From the NCBI RefSeq assembly GCF_014696625.1, contig NZ_JACJQL010000058.1, positions 1 to 36,530 on the forward strand: 36,530 nucleotides of DNA. Reading direction: 5' to 3'. Positions within the stretch are counted from its first letter, which is position 1. Each line of letters begins with the position of its first letter. The notes beneath the pieces were generated by a model that worked only from the letters and a program-made list of their open reading frames with translations, was not told the origin of the DNA and made no database searches. Below are positions 33,594 to 36,530 of this stretch, piece after piece. A program made the translations under genes and the position numbers. This DNA is from Nostoc parmelioides FACHB-3921. GTDB lineage: Bacteria > Cyanobacteriota > Cyanobacteriia > Cyanobacteriales > Nostocaceae.

Positions 33594-34352
33594 ATGGCAT
33601 TCTTTAATAGCTTTACGGATTCAATTAAACAGAAGTGGTTGCAATTTTTCCAAGCCAATCGTGACTGGATTAAACTCCACATGGAAGTGGATTCAGTCTA
33701 TACACCAGATGGTGGTAAGCGACCACCTTCTTACCTCATCCTGGGAGTGGTGAACGCGCTGGAGCCAAAACTAGCCCAGTTAATGTTTCCCTTTTCCAAA
33801 TTGAATCCCGATGCCGATACCTTAATTGAGGTGCTGGAATTGAATTTTGACCCGGACATTGTTCTGGGTAACTATTCCAGTTCCGAAGCTGAGGTAGAAA
33901 AACATCACTATGAGCCAACGGCCGAAATCGAAGACCGAACAGAAGCGGATTCCTTTACAACCTCCGAAACAAACGGCTTTAGCTTAGATTCTGAGCATCA
34001 AACTCTGATTATTGATGGTTCGATTTCCAGCCTCAATGACCTTGATGATATTTCTTTGACCAATGGAACTCAATTAAAAGACGAGTTCCGGCACACAAGC
34101 GCCCAGGAAACAGAAGATTTTGGTGACGTTAATTTCGATATCGCCACTGCATCAGCAGAAAAACTAGAAGAGCAAATTCTCAATGAGTTGAACACACCAG
34201 ATGAGAATGCCTTCAGTGATGTGTTGTCAGATGTTTGGGGTGATGAAACATCTCTACACAAGAGCGAAGATAATAACGATTTTTTGGGTGAAGAATTACC
34301 GGCTGGCGTTTTTGATGAATCGGAGATTGCCCGCCTCTTCCCCAACACATAA
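33594..34352 (+). CDS. DUF5331-like protein between chlL and chlN
   Basis: The 252-residue protein has a conserved N-terminal block (FTDSIKQKWLQFFQANRDWI near 7-26, PPSYLILGVVNALEPKLAQL near 44-63) and ends in a motif-like DESEIARLFPNT. The middle (about 90-235) is acidic, Ser/Thr/Asp rich and low in conservation, likely disordered. I match the N-terminal part to the DUF5331 family of cyanobacteria. Its place between chlL and chlN suggests a link to chlorophyll synthesis in the dark, for example a stabilising or regulatory partner, but that is inference from position. Confidence 0.75.
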   Translation: MAFFNSFTDSIKQKWLQFFQANRDWIKLHMEVDSVYTPDGGKRPPSYLILGVVNALEPKLAQLMFPFSKLNPDADTLIEVLELNFDPDIVLGNYSSSEAEVEKHHYEPTAEIEDRTEADSFTTSETNGFSLDSEHQTLIIDGSISSLNDLDDISLTNGTQLKDEFRHTSAQETEDFGDVNFDIATASAEKLEEQILNELNTPDENAFSDVLSDVWGDETSLHKSEDNNDFLGEELPAGVFDESEIARLFPNT

Positions 34353-34384
34353 TTACTAGGAATTGGTAGTTGGTGCTATGTGCC

Positions 34385-34475
34385 AAAAAGAGGGAATAGG
34401 GAACAGGGAATAGGCAGTAGGGAAATAATCTCCACTTTCTACTCCCCAATCACCACTCCCCCCAATACCTGCCGT
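34385..34475. repeat. GGGAATA / CCCCAAT tandem repeats before chlN
   Basis: Degenerate 7-bp units GGGAATA/GGGAACA on one side are followed by CTCCCCAATCA-type units on the other, able to pair into a long loose hairpin. The tract lies in the 149-bp gap between the DUF5331-like gene and chlN; GGGGAGA after it is the likely ribosome site for chlN. Confidence 0.65.
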
Positions 34476-34501
34476 TAAATAACAAAGGGGAGAAAAGCAA
34501 A

Positions 34502-35905
34502 ATGACCATCGCTCAAGAACCAACAGCTTTAAACTTTGAGTGTGAAACCGGCAATTACCACACCTTCTGTCCCATCAGCTGCGTGGCATGGTTATACCAA
34601 AAAATTGAAGATAGCTTCTTTTTGGTAATTGGAACCAAGACTTGCGGGTATTTCCTGCAAAATGCGATGGGGGTGATGATTTTCGCGGAACCCCGCTATG
34701 CAATGGCAGAGTTGGAAGAAGGGGATATTTCAGCACAGTTAAATGATTATGCGGAATTGAAAAGATTGTGCGAACAAATTAAGCGCGATCGCAATCCCAG
34801 CGTCATTGTGTGGATTGGCACTTGCACCACCGAAATCATCAAAATGGACTTGGAAGGACTAGCACCAAAGCTAGAAGGCGAAATTGGTATTCCCATTGTC
34901 GTCGCCCGTGCTAACGGTCTAGATTACGCCTTCACCCAAGGAGAAGATACCGTTCTCGCTGCAATGGCTCATCGTTGTCCTGATAAAGCCCCCGTAGCAG
35001 AAGCAGAGAAAAACGAACGTAATGCGGTTCAAAAACTGTTAAATTTCGGTAAGAAAAAAGAATTAGTCGCTCAAGAAGAATCGGAGTACGTAGATCATCC
35101 ACCCTTGGTTCTCTTTGGTTCTCTTCCTGATCCCGTTGTTACCCAGTTAACCTTAGAACTTAAAAAACAAGGTATTAAAGTTTCCGGTTGGCTACCCGCC
35201 AAGCGCTTTACAGAATTACCAGTATTGGAAGAAGGCTATTATGTTGCTGGTGTCAACCCCTTCCTCAGCCGTACAGCCACAACCTTAATGCGTCGCCGCA
35301 AATGCAAACTCATCGGCGCACCCTTCCCAATAGGCCCCGATGGAACTCGCGCTTGGATTGAGAAAATTTGCTCTGTGTTTGGCATTACACCAAAAGGGTT
35401 GGATGAACGCGAAGCACAAATTTGGGCTGGCTTGGAAGACTACGTAAAATTAATTCGCGGCAAGTCGGTATTTTTCATGGGTGACAACTTGTTAGAAGTC
35501 TCATTAGCACGGTTCTTAGTACGTTGCGGAATGACTGTTCAGGAAGTTGGGATTCCCTACATGGATAAGCGCTATCAAGCTGCTGAATTGGCAATGTTAG
35601 AAAAAGCTTGTCAAGAAATGGGCGTACCCTTACCAAAAATGGTGGAAAAGCCAGATAACTATAACCAAGTACAACGAATTTATGATTTGAAGCCAGATTT
35701 AGTCATTACCGGTATGGCTCATGCTAACCCACTGGAAGCAAGAGGTATTAATACTAAGTGGTCTGTAGAGTTCACCTTTGCTCAAATTCACGGCTTTACC
35801 AATGCGCGGGATATTTTAGAATTGGTAACTCGTCCCCTACGCCGTAATAATAATTTGAAAGATTTAGGTTGGGATAAGTTGGTGAGAGAAGAAGCAAAGA
35901 TTTAG
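34502..35905 (+). CDS. chlN: Light-independent protochlorophyllide reductase subunit N
   Basis: 467 residues, NifD-like. ChlN pairs with ChlB to form the catalytic component. The cluster cysteines expected from BchN are present: Cys23 (HTFCPISC), Cys48 (TKTCGYF) and Cys108 (WIGTCTTEI). VARANGLDYAFTQGEDT near 134-150 and the C-terminal PDLVITGMAHANPLEARGI region are typical. The start ATG follows GGGGAGA. The partner gene chlB is not in this window. The gene ends in a strong intrinsic terminator. Confidence 0.97.
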   Translation: MTIAQEPTALNFECETGNYHTFCPISCVAWLYQKIEDSFFLVIGTKTCGYFLQNAMGVMIFAEPRYAMAELEEGDISAQLNDYAELKRLCEQIKRDRNPSVIVWIGTCTTEIIKMDLEGLAPKLEGEIGIPIVVARANGLDYAFTQGEDTVLAAMAHRCPDKAPVAEAEKNERNAVQKLLNFGKKKELVAQEESEYVDHPPLVLFGSLPDPVVTQLTLELKKQGIKVSGWLPAKRFTELPVLEEGYYVAGVNPFLSRTATTLMRRRKCKLIGAPFPIGPDGTRAWIEKICSVFGITPKGLDEREAQIWAGLEDYVKLIRGKSVFFMGDNLLEVSLARFLVRCGMTVQEVGIPYMDKRYQAAELAMLEKACQEMGVPLPKMVEKPDNYNQVQRIYDLKPDLVITGMAHANPLEARGINTKWSVEFTFAQIHGFTNARDILELVTRPLRRNNNLKDLGWDKLVREEAKI

Positions 35906-35940
35906 ATTTGGATTTTTAAAAACCAAGAGAATGATTGAAG

Positions 35941-35964
35941 GCGAACCTTCGGGTTCGCTTTTTT
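35941..35964 (+). terminator. Terminator of the chlL-chlN transcript
   Basis: The stem GCGAACC (35941-35947) with GGTTCGC (35952-35958) has a 4-base loop and is followed by six T. It lies 36 bp after the chlN stop and just past the end of the convergent small gene. Confidence 0.85.
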
Positions 35965-35973
35965 ATTGATATA

Positions 35974-36306
35974 TCAATCAGATAATTGGATTATATTTTC
36001 AATATTATCGAGTCGCTGGCTGACATCAGAGAATCCTTTATCTAATTTATGGTTAACATTGCTAAATCCCTTAGCTGAGACGGCTATATTTGCTCCTGAC
36101 GTTAGCAAGGTTGTACCAGAAATAATCAAGTTAAGCACATTGTTTGATGATTGATTTGCTGTTGGTGTTATTGGTCTTAAAATCCCCAGGATGTTTTTTG
36201 TTATATCACCTCTAACTATGTTTCCAAATAGTACATACGCTCCCTTTGATAACCCTTTAGCTATATGCGGTGCGAGTGAAAATGTAACTTGAACTGGTAA
36301 ACTCAT
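35974..36306 (-). CDS. Small protein of unknown function with hydrophobic segment and amphipathic tail
   Basis: 110 residues from ATG 36306. GAGGAGAA (36311-36318) sits 4-5 bases upstream, a stronger site than for the upstream ATG 36348, so the shorter start is chosen. Residues about 52-80 (NLIISGTTLLTSGANIAVSA) are hydrophobic and could be a membrane helix. The C-terminus repeats GFSNVNHKLDKGFSDVSQRL with a heptad-like pattern (Leu, Val, Ile), suggesting a short coiled coil. No family is recognised. It converges with chlN and stands next to a MITE A end. Confidence 0.65.
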   Translation of the reverse strand: MSLPVQVTFSLAPHIAKGLSKGAYVLFGNIVRGDITKNILGILRPITPTANQSSNNVLNLIISGTTLLTSGANIAVSAKGFSNVNHKLDKGFSDVSQRLDNIENIIQLSD

Positions 36307-36416
36307 AATATTCTCCTCATTGCTAAGCTTCAGGCAATTATTAACCACCTTACTTATATGAGGTAGGTAGCTATATTTTAGTTTGTATTCCCAAATTTGG
36401 TTTGTATTTATCTAAA

Positions 36417-36430
36417 TTAGGACTTACGCA
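36417..36430. mobile_element. MITE A end, element continues beyond the window
   Basis: TTAGGACTTACGCA at 36417-36430 is identical to the left end of copy 1. No matching TGCGTAAGTCCTAA is present in the last 100 bases, so either the element extends past the window or only one end survives. Confidence 0.6.
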
Positions 36431-36530
36431 TTGACAAAAAATTTCATTCATGTGTACTAAGCAACACAAGTATGGGTAAGATTTTCTACAATGTAATCAC
36501 GCAAAACTAAAGTGAATAAGTTCCTTTGCA

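Overview
The window looks like a chromosomal segment of a filamentous, heterocyst-type cyanobacterium of the Nostoc/Anabaena group. The evidence is the dark-operative protochlorophyllide reductase genes chlL and chlN with a cyanobacterial protein between them, the XisH/XisI pair, two Uma2-family proteins, a PEP-CTERM surface protein, very many GCGATCGC (HIP1) octamers, and abundant short tandem heptanucleotide repeats (CCCCAGT-like and GACTGTT-like) typical of Nostocales. Strain identity is inferred from these features, not from a database comparison.

Layout. 1-850 is decayed: a hemagglutinin (TPS-domain) gene remnant closed by one miniature transposable element (MITE A), followed by a second element (MITE B). 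850-3560 holds dapL (lysine/peptidoglycan precursor), a Uma2 protein and a family 2 glycosyltransferase. This block lies between two inverted 137-bp copies of MITE B, each with a perfect 8-bp target duplication. 3709-12076 is a divergent pair: pbpC (penicillin-binding protein 1C) and a 1906-residue alpha-2-macroglobulin-like lipoprotein. The pairing is known from other bacteria, but this macroglobulin lacks the thioester Cys/Gln motif. 12105-16683 has pyrE, two small secreted proteins, a tRNA with anticodon CAU that is most likely the isoleucine (lysidine) tRNA, a CNNM/CBS transporter-like protein and queC. 17403-23722 has a Gfo/Idh/MocA oxidoreductase, a DedA protein, an actin-like ATPase followed 5 bp later by a ribbon-helix-helix/coiled-coil protein (a ParM/ParR-like pair), a phosphohexomutase and the RdgB/HAM1 nucleotide-cleansing enzyme. 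23826-29436 has a DUF4870 protein, a PEP-CTERM protein, a short conserved protein, a shikimate-kinase-like P-loop protein and clpB. 29647-31378 has another MITE A copy, a second Uma2 protein and overlapping xisH-xisI. 31808-35905 has a small Trp-rich protein, then chlL, a DUF5331-like protein and chlN, ending in a strong terminator. The last kilobase has one small unknown gene and another MITE A end.

What works together: dapL, the glycosyltransferase, pbpC and the macroglobulin all concern the cell envelope. chlL and chlN encode two subunits of the light-independent protochlorophyllide reductase; chlB is not in the window. The actin-like/RHH pair resembles a plasmid type II partition cassette placed among housekeeping genes. 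The main theme of the intergenic DNA is short mobile repeats that have altered gene ends: one insertion moved the pbpC stop codon by four codons, another supplies the stop of the hemagglutinin remnant.
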